Shown one piece after another: positions 51,200 to 59,383 of a stretch of 64,000 bases of DNA. The notes beneath the pieces are model-generated. The model did no database searches. It saw only the letters and a program-made list of their open reading frames with translations, and was not told where the DNA came from. A program made the translations under genes and the position numbers. Source of the stretch: JBILXY01 sp044378055 (lineage in GTDB: Bacteria > Patescibacteriota > JACMRA01); the NCBI GenBank assembly GCA_044378055.1, contig JBILXY010000001.1:1-64000 (forward strand), in the 5' to 3' direction. Position 1 is the first letter of the stretch. Every line of letters begins with the position of its first letter.

Positions 51200-52075
51200 A
51201 TGTCTCTACTTTCAACCTCTAATCTATCTAAAGACTATGGAAATGGGAAGGGAGCTTTTGAAATTTCTATTGCCATAGAAGCTGGGGAAATTGTGGGTTT
51301 TATTGGCCCAAATGGTGCTGGGAAAAGCACAACAATAAATATGTGTTCAGGTCTTATTAGGCCAACCGAAGGTTCTTTTCAGCTTTTTGATCAAGATGTA
51401 ACTTATCAAAATATTCATAAGTTTTACCCCCAAATTGGTTTGCTACTTTCAGAAGTGAATTTCGACAAAAATCTAACACCTCAGGATATTTTCCAGGAAA
51501 ACCAAACCTTACTTGGAATTAATTGCACGGCTAGATGGAAAGAACTTGCCACTCTTTTTCAAGTAGATTTAAAGAAAAGTTTTGGTAGTTTAAGTTTTGG
51601 CAACCGAAAGAAAATTGGAATTATTAACGCCATAATGCATAATCCAAAATTAATAATTTTAGACGAGCCAACTAGTGGCCTAGACCCTTTGGTGCAACAG
51701 CATTTTATGAATGTACTTAAAGATTTAGCTAAGTCAGGTTCGGCCATTTTGCTTTCCTCCCATGTTTTAAGTGAAGTTCAGGCTTTTTGCCAGAGAATTA
51801 TAATGATTAAATCAGGTAAAATTATTTTGGAAGACACAACCCAGTCCATTTTAAACAAGGCTGCACGACTATTTAGAATCAAAAATATTGAAGAAAGTCT
51901 TTTGTCGCAAATTCAAGCAGTGGCAGCAATTACTAAAATTCAGCAAGAAGTGGATGAAACTTTGCTTTACACCACAGAGTTCGAAAAAGTTTTAAAATTT
52001 TTAATTGAACAAGATTTTTACGACTTTTTCTTGGAAAGACCAAGTTTGGAAGAAATGTTTTTAGAACTATACTAA
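51200..52075 (+). CDS. ABC transporter ATP-binding protein
   Basis: 291 residues. Walker A GPNGAGKSTTIN, a Q loop region (YPQIGLLLSEV), signature SFGSLSFGNRKKIGI (LSxGxxKR-like), Walker B KLIILDEPTSGLDP and the switch His in LLSSHVLSEV. The C-terminal 80 residues are the usual DUF4162-like tail of ABC-2 exporters. Pairs with the permease one base downstream. TTGACA lies 39 bases before the ATG. Substrate unknown. Confidence 0.93.
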   Translation: MSLLSTSNLSKDYGNGKGAFEISIAIEAGEIVGFIGPNGAGKSTTINMCSGLIRPTEGSFQLFDQDVTYQNIHKFYPQIGLLLSEVNFDKNLTPQDIFQENQTLLGINCTARWKELATLFQVDLKKSFGSLSFGNRKKIGIINAIMHNPKLIILDEPTSGLDPLVQQHFMNVLKDLAKSGSAILLSSHVLSEVQAFCQRIIMIKSGKIILEDTTQSILNKAARLFRIKNIEESLLSQIQAVAAITKIQQEVDETLLYTTEFEKVLKFLIEQDFYDFFLERPSLEEMFLELY

Positions 52076-52076
52076 T

Positions 52077-52913
52077 ATGACTACAATTCAAAATTTAATA
52101 TACAATTCAGCCACTTTTTTGTATTATAGAATAAAAAGACGCTGGGTGAATATGCTTATTTGGGCTGCTGTTTGGCTGGCTTTAGGCCTAACTTACTCCA
52201 CTTTGTTCAATTCCTTAAGCAGCGGAGCTAAAGATTTCCAAACTGCTATTCAATCTTTACCTAAAAGTATTACCACCAGTTTCAACATCGGCGAAGATTA
52301 TTTAAGTAAAGTAGAAAACTTTCTATCTGGGCAATTTTTAACCTTGTTTACTTTGGCTGGAACTGTGTTTGGGGTGATGATCGGGGTAGGGGAAATTGGC
52401 GGAAAAATTGAAGATGGCACTTTGGTTCATTTCATGACTAAAAACCTATCTAGAATTCAGATTTATCTACTACAAAATTTAACCAACATTGTATTTCTGG
52501 GGGTGTCTAATGTAATAATTTGGGCTGGAATATATCTAGAATTTAAACTCTTTGCCACCTCTCAATCAGATATTCATTCTCAGTTTTTTGCATTAGGTTG
52601 TTTAGCTACTTGGTTAATGTTTGTGGCAGCCAGCAGTTTTGGCCAGTTTTTAGGAGCTTGGTTTTCTAAAAATATTGCCCAATATTCAGGAATCACTATC
52701 CTAGTTTTTATGTGGTTTTTGCACGGGCTTAGCAATACCGATGGCTATCCAGATTGGTTAAAACCTCTAACAATTTTTTACTATTTAGATGTGCCAAAAC
52801 TTCGAGATGAATTTTTACTCGATACCTCCCGCACTTTAGTTTTCGTATTGATTACAATAATTTCTGTAATTTTTGGCTCGGCTATTTTTCGCCAAAAAGA
52901 TTTAAGGTTATAG
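52077..52913 (+). CDS. ABC-2 type transporter permease
   Basis: 278 residues, six spans (for example MLIWAAVWLALGLTYSTLF, FLTLFTLAGTVFGVMIGVGEIGGKIEDGTL, LVFVLITIISVIFGSAIF). The IGGKIEDGTLVHFMTKNLSR segment is the conserved cytoplasmic loop of ABC-2 permeases, the contact to the ATPase encoded one base upstream. Probably exports a lipid, glycan or peptide; the sequence does not say which. Confidence 0.85.
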   Translation: MTTIQNLIYNSATFLYYRIKRRWVNMLIWAAVWLALGLTYSTLFNSLSSGAKDFQTAIQSLPKSITTSFNIGEDYLSKVENFLSGQFLTLFTLAGTVFGVMIGVGEIGGKIEDGTLVHFMTKNLSRIQIYLLQNLTNIVFLGVSNVIIWAGIYLEFKLFATSQSDIHSQFFALGCLATWLMFVAASSFGQFLGAWFSKNIAQYSGITILVFMWFLHGLSNTDGYPDWLKPLTIFYYLDVPKLRDEFLLDTSRTLVFVLITIISVIFGSAIFRQKDLRL

Positions 52914-52965
52914 CTAGACCCGGCTTTTTCTTGCCCAAAATACTAATCTACTTCACAACCAAAAC

Positions 52966-54303
52966 ATGACCAACTTTGACCAAGAATTTGCTAAGTTAAA
53001 TCCGGCTCAAAAAGAAGCGGCGGAAAATATTTATGGGCCTGTAATTGTTATGGCCGTTCCTGGTTCTGGTAAAACCCAGCTCCTATCAATGCGAATCGGT
53101 CAGATTTTAAAAACCACAGACACCTTGCCTTCCTCCATTTTATGCTTATCTTTTACCGAAGCGGCTGCAAGTAACATGAGGAAAAGGTTGTTCTCGCTTA
53201 TTGGCCAACAAGCCCACCAAGTGGCTTTTCACACTTTCCACAGTTTTGGAAGTGAAGTTATTAACCAAAACCCGGAAGAATTCTTTTTCGGTGCAAGTTT
53301 CAGCCCAATAGATGAATTAGGTCAGTATCAAATTTTAAGGAATATTTTTGAAAATTTAAATTGGGAAAACCCACTTCGTTCCTATCATCCTGATCAAGAT
53401 TTTGTTTATTTATCAGACACTCAAAATTCTATTCAGAAATTAAAACAGGCCGGAATTTCACCTGAAGATTTGGTGCAAATTATTCAAACTAATACCAGTT
53501 TTTTGAATGAAATTAGCGAAATATTACCTGAAGAATTTAATCAGACTACTTCCAAAAAACATTTTCCAATTTGGCAGGAATTTGTAAATAAATGCGAAGA
53601 AATTTCCGCCAAGCATATTCAAGCTGCAATGCAAAAAAATTATGAATGGTTGAAAATTTTCCCTAGCTTAGCAGAAACTTTCCTTATCGATTTGCAACTT
53701 GCTAACAACGCCACCATAGAAAATGAAGATACAAAGGCAATTACTGAATGGAAAAAACAAAATTTAGAAAAGGATAGTTTGAATCAAAAAGTTTTTAAAG
53801 AGTTAAAAAAGATTAAAAAACAAACTGCCTTGGTTGAAATTTATACGAAGTATCAACAAGAAATTCACAAGCAAGGATTATATGATTTCGCCGACATGTT
53901 AATGCAAGTTGTGGCCAAAATGGAAGATAAAAATAATCCAGAACTAGCTTTTAATTTGCAAGAAAAATATCAATACATTTTAGTGGATGAATTTCAAGAT
54001 ACCAACGGGGTTCAACTTCGTTTACTCTTAAATTTACTTAATTCCAACATCCCAGATTACCAACCAAACATTTTAGTAGTAGGTGATGACGACCAAGCAA
54101 TTTACAAATTTCAAGGTGCAAATATCCAAAACTTATGGAAGTTCAAGCAAACTTTTCCAGAAAGTAAGGAAATTAATTTGAATTTAAATTATCGTTCCAA
54201 CCAAGAAATTTTAGATGTAGCCGCCCAAGTAATAGAACAAGTAGAACAAAGATTTTCTAGAGAAATAGGAATGGATAAAAGCCTAATTTCAGCTATTGCA
54301 TAA
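52966..54303 (+). CDS. UvrD/PcrA-type helicase, N-terminal part
   Basis: 445 residues. Q motif and Walker A LNPAQKEAAENIYGP...AVPGSGKTQLLSMR, motif Ia CLSFTEAAASNMRKRL, motif II LVDEFQDTN, motif III VVGDDDQAIYKFQGA and motif IV NLNYRSNQEIL. It stops just after motif IV (GMDKSLISAIA). The rest of the helicase is encoded from 55322, beyond a small gene and an inverted cyclase gene. ATP binding is in this half; the motifs needed for coupling are in the other. Confidence 0.9.
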   Translation: MTNFDQEFAKLNPAQKEAAENIYGPVIVMAVPGSGKTQLLSMRIGQILKTTDTLPSSILCLSFTEAAASNMRKRLFSLIGQQAHQVAFHTFHSFGSEVINQNPEEFFFGASFSPIDELGQYQILRNIFENLNWENPLRSYHPDQDFVYLSDTQNSIQKLKQAGISPEDLVQIIQTNTSFLNEISEILPEEFNQTTSKKHFPIWQEFVNKCEEISAKHIQAAMQKNYEWLKIFPSLAETFLIDLQLANNATIENEDTKAITEWKKQNLEKDSLNQKVFKELKKIKKQTALVEIYTKYQQEIHKQGLYDFADMLMQVVAKMEDKNNPELAFNLQEKYQYILVDEFQDTNGVQLRLLLNLLNSNIPDYQPNILVVGDDDQAIYKFQGANIQNLWKFKQTFPESKEINLNLNYRSNQEILDVAAQVIEQVEQRFSREIGMDKSLISAIA

Positions 54304-54357
54304 AAATAAAAAATCTGTTAGTCTATTAATTAGGTCAATTTGAGGATAGAATTGCTT

Positions 54358-54615
54358 ATGGACACTCGAAAAGGAGCCTTCGTTAGCTCACAAGCGGCTA
54401 TTAAGTTTGAGAATTTTCTAGATATAATGGAAAGCCTAGATGAAACGGGAAATATTGCAGCTAAAAGATCAGAACTTAATAAGTTACATAACTCTTCTCT
54501 TTCAATACTATGTAAAATTATTCAATTTATTGAAAGTGATAATGAATTACATTCAATTTTTGTTGATAACGAAACATTTATTAGGGCAAAAAGTAAAGCA
54601 GTTTTCCTCCCCTAA
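54358..54615 (+). CDS. Small helical protein between the helicase halves
   Basis: 85 residues from ATG 54358, GAGG 12 bases upstream. Helical (QAAIKFENFLDIMESLDETGNIAAKRSELNKLH, LSILCKIIQFIESDNELHSIF). Followed immediately by a terminator. Not recognised. With the cyclase gene it fills the gap that splits the helicase. Confidence 0.55.
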   Translation: MDTRKGAFVSSQAAIKFENFLDIMESLDETGNIAAKRSELNKLHNSSLSILCKIIQFIESDNELHSIFVDNETFIRAKSKAVFLP

Positions 54616-54616
54616 T

Positions 54617-54650
54617 AGAGCCATTTTTAAACAATCGGCTCTTTTTCTTT
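54617..54650 (+). terminator. Terminator of the 85-aa gene
   Basis: AGAGCC, 14-base loop, GGCTCT, then TTTTCTTT. It starts one base beyond the stop codon. Confidence 0.75.
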
Positions 54651-54663
54651 GGCTTAATTTCTT

Positions 54664-55257
54664 TTAATACAAAACTTTCAAAACCTCCAGGCTTATTCCG
54701 CTTACGGAATATTGTTGTGGCTTAAATTCAAATTCATCTTTGTTTTCCAATTTGGCTTTGGCTTCTTTTGTAACCAGAATTTCACCTCTTTCGGCTATAT
54801 CTTCGCCTAATTTACTGGCTAAATTAACTGCGTCACCGAACATATCTTTTCCTTCAATAAGAAGAATTTTTCCATAAGCAATACCAATACTAACAAATAA
54901 ATCTTTAGTATCCTCGGTCATTGTATTCATGGCTTGTAAGGCAATATTAATTGAAATGGCTGCTTGAATTGCATCTTCAACTTTGTTAAAACAGGAATAC
55001 AAATTATCTGCTTCAAATTTTATAATTTCTCCATTAAACCTTTTCACAATTGGGGCGGTGGCAAGTTGCATTCTTCTGATCATTCCAAGAAAGTGGGTAA
55101 GGCCGTGTTTCTGCACCAAATAGGTAAAACCAGACATGTCTAAGCAAAGAACTGCTCTGTCTTTGCCATAAGTTTCCCAAAGTTTAGCCTCCTCAATTTT
55201 AGCTAAATCTCCGTTAGCTGCGTTGTATTTATCTAGGGCTTGGTAAAATGATTGCAT
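54664..55257 (-). CDS. Single-domain class III nucleotide cyclase
   Basis: 197 residues, a bare cyclase domain. Metal Asp in VLCLDMSGFTYL and the second in KFEADNLYSCF; adenine-type Lys in EIIKFEADN and Asp in MFGDAVNLASKLGED. The transition-state Arg of NxxxR is Lys here (NLASK), so activity may be low. No sensor or span, so probably a soluble partner. Inverted inside the gap of the split helicase. TTGACA (55292-55287) is exactly 35 bases upstream. Confidence 0.8.
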   Translation of the reverse strand: MQSFYQALDKYNAANGDLAKIEEAKLWETYGKDRAVLCLDMSGFTYLVQKHGLTHFLGMIRRMQLATAPIVKRFNGEIIKFEADNLYSCFNKVEDAIQAAISINIALQAMNTMTEDTKDLFVSIGIAYGKILLIEGKDMFGDAVNLASKLGEDIAERGEILVTKEAKAKLENKDEFEFKPQQYSVSGISLEVLKVLY

Positions 55258-55285
55258 GTTTCAGAAAAGCGATATTTTTTTGTAC

Positions 55286-55292
55286 TTGTCAA
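55286..55292. promoter_or_regulatory. Shared -35 box of the cyclase and helicase-C genes
   Basis: TTGTCAA reads TTGTCA on the plus strand (36 bases before the ATG at 55322) and TTGACA on the minus strand (35 bases before the ATG at 55257). One site can serve only one direction at a time. Confidence 0.5.
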
Positions 55293-55321
55293 AGATAATT
55301 TACCCATATAACAATAAAAAC

Positions 55322-57397
55322 ATGAGCGTTAAATTATGGCATTTTGAAAACCAGTTAGCTGAAATAGATTGGCTGGTAGAGGCCGTGCAAGATCAAATTA
55401 TTTCTGGTGTAAACCCTGAAGAAATAGCCATCATTTCGCCAAAACACAAATATTTAGAAAACCTAGTACCTTTCTTCCTGAAGAAAAATATTCCAATTTC
55501 ATATATTCGCGAAAATTCAGTTTTGCAAGAACCTTCCATAATTGCCCTTTTAGATATGGCAAAATTAAGCTATTATATTACCGCCGATGTGGAAATAGCC
55601 CAGGAATTTTGGCCGAAGGTTTTAACAAACCCATGCTGGGAAATATCTTCTGAAACAATTTGGAAATTATCTTTAATCAGCCACTATAACAGGCAAACTT
55701 GGTTAGAAACCATTTTAACTTTAGAAAATAATATAACAGAAAAAGAACATTTAAAATTAGACGAAACTGAGGTTTTAAAACTGAAAAAAATTGCCAACTT
55801 TTTTATAAACATCTCAAGGCTTAGCCAAATTGAATCGGCCGAAAGAATTTTAAATAGATTGCTTGGTGCTGAAGAAACCAACATAATAGCTGAAGATGAA
55901 ACCGATCAAGACACGGAAAGTGAAGTAGCGTTAAAATCTAAATCTGCAACTGAAGAATTTATTTCGCCATTTAAAAACTACTATTTTGACGAAGCTAAAT
56001 TAACCAAAGAAACCGATTATTTATGGTTTTTAGCAAACCTTAGGGTGCTGGTTGATCAGCTTCGAAAGATGAATTCTACAACCCAAATTTTATTACCAGA
56101 TTGGTTGAATTCTTTGGAAATTCTTACTAAAAGCCGAAGGCCGCTAATATCAAAACTTAACATCGGCGATTCTAAAGGGGCGGTTAATTTTCTTACGGCG
56201 CATTCGGCAAAAGGGTTGGAATTTGAAACAGTTTTCTTAATTCACTGCAACCAAGAAGTATGGTCCTCTAAAACCAGAGCGTCTAAACTTAGTCTGCCCA
56301 AAAACCTAAGTCTTCAACAAAATTCTGAAAATGCAGACGATAAAATTAGGCTTTTCTTTGTTTCCTTAACCAGAGCCAAAAAGAATTTGTTTTTATCGTA
56401 TTCAGACCAATCAATCGAAGGCGATGCATGGGATAAGCTTAGCTTTTTAGATGGAATAAATCTGGTTGAAAAAGAAGTGAAAAAAGACATTTTAGAATTA
56501 AACAAAACTTGGTTTACTTTGGAAATGAACAAGCAAAACTTGTTAACTATTCCCGAGGCAGATTTTTTGTCTCCTGAACTTCATAACTATCAGTTAAGCG
56601 TAACCCATTTAAATAATTTTTTGAATATTTCGGAAGGCGGCCCACAATTATTTTTGAATGCTAACTTACTTCGTTTCCCTCAAGCTAAAACTTTGAAATC
56701 TACATTTGGAACGCTAATGCACGAAAGTGTAGCCAATTTCTATAAGGAATTTTCTTCCAAAAAAGTGTTGCCAGAATTTAATTATCTTCTAGATTCTTTC
56801 AAAATTTTGCTTTCAAAACAACGGCTTTCTCTAACTGAAAAAAAGGAATTGCTGGAAATGGCTTCTGTATATTTGCTAAATTATTATGATACACGAAAAA
56901 ACGAATTCAATTTTTCCGACAAAATAGAGTTTAATTTTAAAGACCAAGGCGTGGTAATAGGCGAGGCCAAATTAACCGGTAAAATAGATAAAATGATAAT
57001 GCTGGAAGATGATAAGAAAATTAGTGTGGTAGATTTAAAAACCGGAAAACCATTAACTAAATGGCATGAAAAAGGGAATACACCAGAGGCTCAGAAGACA
57101 GATAAATATAGAAGACAGCTAGTTTTTTATAAAATTTTAGTAGAAAATTCCAGAGAATTTAAAGGCAAATATTCAGTTGATTTTGGCCTGCTAGATTTCA
57201 TTCAACCTGAAGAAGACACCAACAAATTGTATTTATTAGAAACCCCAATTACTAACGCTGAAGCCGAAGAATTAAAGCTGTTAATTCAAAAAGTATGGAA
57301 TAGAATTATGACCAAAAACTTTTCCATTCCAGACAAAAAATATTCCGAAGGTGTAAAAGGCACCCAAGAATTCATCCAAGATTTATTGGCAGAGTAA
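55322..57397 (+). CDS. UvrD-type helicase C-terminal part with PD-(D/E)xK nuclease
   Basis: 691 residues from ATG 55322 (a longer frame overlaps the divergent cyclase start). Helicase motifs V and VI: TAHSAKGLEFETVFLIH and LFFVSLTRAKKNLFLSYS. After ~residue 420 comes a RecB/AddB-type nuclease: FGTLMHESVANFY, GKIDKMIMLEDDKKISVVDLKTGK and YRRQLVFYK (the PD-(D/E)xK and QxxxY features). Together with 52966-54303 it makes a complete helicase-nuclease in two chains. Own leaderless promoter. Confidence 0.88.
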   Translation: MSVKLWHFENQLAEIDWLVEAVQDQIISGVNPEEIAIISPKHKYLENLVPFFLKKNIPISYIRENSVLQEPSIIALLDMAKLSYYITADVEIAQEFWPKVLTNPCWEISSETIWKLSLISHYNRQTWLETILTLENNITEKEHLKLDETEVLKLKKIANFFINISRLSQIESAERILNRLLGAEETNIIAEDETDQDTESEVALKSKSATEEFISPFKNYYFDEAKLTKETDYLWFLANLRVLVDQLRKMNSTTQILLPDWLNSLEILTKSRRPLISKLNIGDSKGAVNFLTAHSAKGLEFETVFLIHCNQEVWSSKTRASKLSLPKNLSLQQNSENADDKIRLFFVSLTRAKKNLFLSYSDQSIEGDAWDKLSFLDGINLVEKEVKKDILELNKTWFTLEMNKQNLLTIPEADFLSPELHNYQLSVTHLNNFLNISEGGPQLFLNANLLRFPQAKTLKSTFGTLMHESVANFYKEFSSKKVLPEFNYLLDSFKILLSKQRLSLTEKKELLEMASVYLLNYYDTRKNEFNFSDKIEFNFKDQGVVIGEAKLTGKIDKMIMLEDDKKISVVDLKTGKPLTKWHEKGNTPEAQKTDKYRRQLVFYKILVENSREFKGKYSVDFGLLDFIQPEEDTNKLYLLETPITNAEAEELKLLIQKVWNRIMTKNFSIPDKKYSEGVKGTQEFIQDLLAE

Positions 57398-57417
57398 GCT
57401 CTGGTCATAAGTGTAGC

Positions 57418-57434
57418 GGCGATCGAGGATCGCC
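57418..57434. other. Hairpin after the helicase-nuclease gene
   Basis: GGCGATC-GAG-GATCGCC, a perfect 7-bp stem. It has no T tract. GC rich compared with the surroundings, like the adjacent repeat. Confidence 0.5.
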
Positions 57435-57454
57435 AAGGGCAAAATGCAGGGAAG

Positions 57455-57492
57455 TACCCCTGGTAAGGGGTCAAGCCAAAGGCTTGGGGGTA
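57455..57492. repeat. Palindromic repeat element, intergenic copy
   Basis: Same 38-base element as in rnhB (42161-42198), one base different (CCAAA for CCGAA). Here it lies between genes, next to another hairpin, so it is the non-coding reference copy. Confidence 0.85.
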
Positions 57493-57554
57493 GCAGGGAG
57501 GCTGTTTGCTTTCAACCCACACCCTTTACTAGAAAGAATTTTCGTAAAGTCAGA

Positions 57555-58055
57555 CTAAATTTTATCTAAACACTTTCTTATTTCGTTTAAAGCCTTATCT
57601 AAAAGTTCTTGATTATCAGATTTATAAATCCAAGTGCTAAGGCCAGAAGGATGGGGCAGAACAATTACAGGGTAAACTTTATCACCAATATTAAAAGGAA
57701 TAATTTCAAACTTTTTCCCCACAAAATCAACCAATTCAATTTTCTCATTCGTATTTAAAATAGCTTGAACTGCAATTTTTCCTATTGCTACAATTACTTT
57801 TGGGTTTATTGTATTTACCAAATCTCCCAAACGGTTTTGATTTTTTAGAATTTCCTGCCAAGTTGGATGGCGGTCAGCCCTACCATTTTTTCCTGGATAA
57901 AAATCAAGCACTGCATTGAACATAGCAATTTCTAGCACTTGTTCTTTATTCAAGCCAATTTTCTCTAGCCATTTGTAAAGTCGAGATCTTGCAAAAGGAT
58001 AGTCTGTTGGTTTTTCTGGTAAGGCTTGTCCTATAAATAGTAATTCTTTTGACAT
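57555..58055 (-). CDS. Uracil-DNA glycosylase family protein
   Basis: 166 residues. FIGQALPEKPTDYPFARSRLYKWL at the N-terminus (a G-x-A-P-type active-site loop is replaced by GQALPEKP), PKVIVAIGKIAVQAIL in the middle, and the VLPHPSGLSTW motif near the C-terminus (HPSxxx loop). The family removes uracil or related bases. Subfamily assignment is unclear, without the four-cysteine cluster of family 4. Confidence 0.75.
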   Translation of the reverse strand: MSKELLFIGQALPEKPTDYPFARSRLYKWLEKIGLNKEQVLEIAMFNAVLDFYPGKNGRADRHPTWQEILKNQNRLGDLVNTINPKVIVAIGKIAVQAILNTNEKIELVDFVGKKFEIIPFNIGDKVYPVIVLPHPSGLSTWIYKSDNQELLDKALNEIRKCLDKI

Positions 58056-58182
58056 GAGGCTAGGTTTACAGCAGATGGTTATAGTTGATGAAGTAAATTC
58101 AATAAATCATTTGAATTATCATCAAGCAAAAATCCTTGAACTACTTGACGAATTCAAGCAAAAAACAATCAATAAAAGGGCA

Positions 58183-58269
58183 GGAGATGTCGCATAGAGG
58201 CCTAGTGCGCTCGCTTGGAAAGCGAGTATACCAAAAGTATCGGGAGTTCGAATCCCCCCATCTCCGCCA
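58183..58269 (+). tRNA. tRNA-Ser(GGA)
   Basis: Acceptor GGAGATG pairs with CATCTCC (58259-58265), discriminator G, encoded CCA (58267-58269). Anticodon arm CTCGC-TTGGAAA-GCGAG gives anticodon GGA at 58217-58219. A long variable arm (ATAC/GTAT stem) marks a class II serine tRNA. The T loop is TTCGAAT; the T stem has one A-C mismatch. TTGACG ~33 bases upstream may be its -35. Confidence 0.95.
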
Positions 58270-58398
58270 CTGAAATAAAAATAAATAATTAATTATTTAT
58301 TTAAGAGCTAAATATAATTGTAGTTAATTTTATATATTATTTTTGACTTAACTGATTTATATTCATAGTTCATCATAAAGAGTAAATTTAATTTATAT

Positions 58399-59373
58399 AT
58401 GGAAATAAAAAAATCTAAACAAATGCAAACAGGAAAATCTTTTGAGTATTCTTTACTTGTTCAATTCAAAGAGAAGTTATCTAGCAAAACTAATGTAGAA
58501 GTAATTCAAAATACTTCTTTAAACATAGCGAAAGAGTGTTATGAAAATTTGTCACAAATACAAAAAAGCGAGTATTCCTTGTCTGCAAGTTTTGCAGTTA
58601 ATTTTTTGATGGATATTGAACCTAGACTGTCTAATGGAATTAGTGAAGAGGATGTTCTCCAACTTGAAATATTGTCTGATGATAAAGGAAAATCTGGAGA
58701 TGTAAGGGATGTAATTGCGATTCGTCTTTTACAAAAATGGGAAATCGGCGTGTCAGCAAAAAATAATCATCATGCAGTAAAACACTCAAGACTTTCTTCA
58801 AGCATAGATTTTGGAGAAAAATGGTTTGGAATTAAAGCATCTAAAAATTATTTTGATTCTGTAATACCAATTTTCAATAGTTTAGCAATAATTAGAAATG
58901 AAAGTAATGCAACGAAAAAATGGAGTGAACTTGGTAACTATGATTTAAATATCTACACACCAATTTTAAAAGCGTTTGTTGAAGAATTAAAAAAGACACA
59001 AGATGAGAATCCAGATAAGGTTGCCCCAAACATGGTTTCCTATCTTGTAGGAAATAAGGACTTCTACAAAGTAATTAAAGGGAAAAATAAAGTCGAAATC
59101 CAAGCTTATAATATGAAAGGTACTTTAAATTTACCATTTAAAAATATTGAACCAAAATATAAAACATCAAGAGTTCCTTTGCCAACTAAAATTATTGATA
59201 TTAATTTTAAAACTAACAGTAATAATACTGTAATTGTTACTATGGATAATGATTGGATTTTGTCTTTTAGAATTCATAACGCCAGTTCTAGGGTCGAACC
59301 TTCACTTAAATTTGATATAAATCTTCTTAAGTCGCCGAAGAAGTTGTTTAAAAATACACTTAAAATTAGCTAA
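58399..59373 (+). CDS. HaeIII-family type II restriction endonuclease
   Basis: 324 residues, similar in size to R.HaeIII (about 320). The N-terminus QTGKSFEYSLLVQFKEKL and the SGDVRDVIAIRLLQKWEIGVSAKNNHHAVKHSRLS segment are the most conserved part; a PD-(D/E)xK-like active site is plausible as GDVRDV...EIGVSAKNN (Asp, Glu, Lys). The call is strengthened by the methylase directly downstream, which clearly resembles M.HaeIII. Predicted target GGCC. Confidence 0.8.
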   Translation: MEIKKSKQMQTGKSFEYSLLVQFKEKLSSKTNVEVIQNTSLNIAKECYENLSQIQKSEYSLSASFAVNFLMDIEPRLSNGISEEDVLQLEILSDDKGKSGDVRDVIAIRLLQKWEIGVSAKNNHHAVKHSRLSSSIDFGEKWFGIKASKNYFDSVIPIFNSLAIIRNESNATKKWSELGNYDLNIYTPILKAFVEELKKTQDENPDKVAPNMVSYLVGNKDFYKVIKGKNKVEIQAYNMKGTLNLPFKNIEPKYKTSRVPLPTKIIDINFKTNSNNTVIVTMDNDWILSFRIHNASSRVEPSLKFDINLLKSPKKLFKNTLKIS

Positions 59374-59383
59374 GATTGAATAT

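Noticed and set aside
57286..57522. Minus-strand ORF across the end of the helicase-nuclease gene and the repeat
   Set aside because: Its composition follows the palindromic repeat and the antisense of the nuclease end; no start signals.
58183..58269. tRNA-Ser as pseudogene because of the A-C mismatch in the T stem
   Set aside because: All other arms, the variable arm and the encoded CCA are intact; one mismatch is tolerable.
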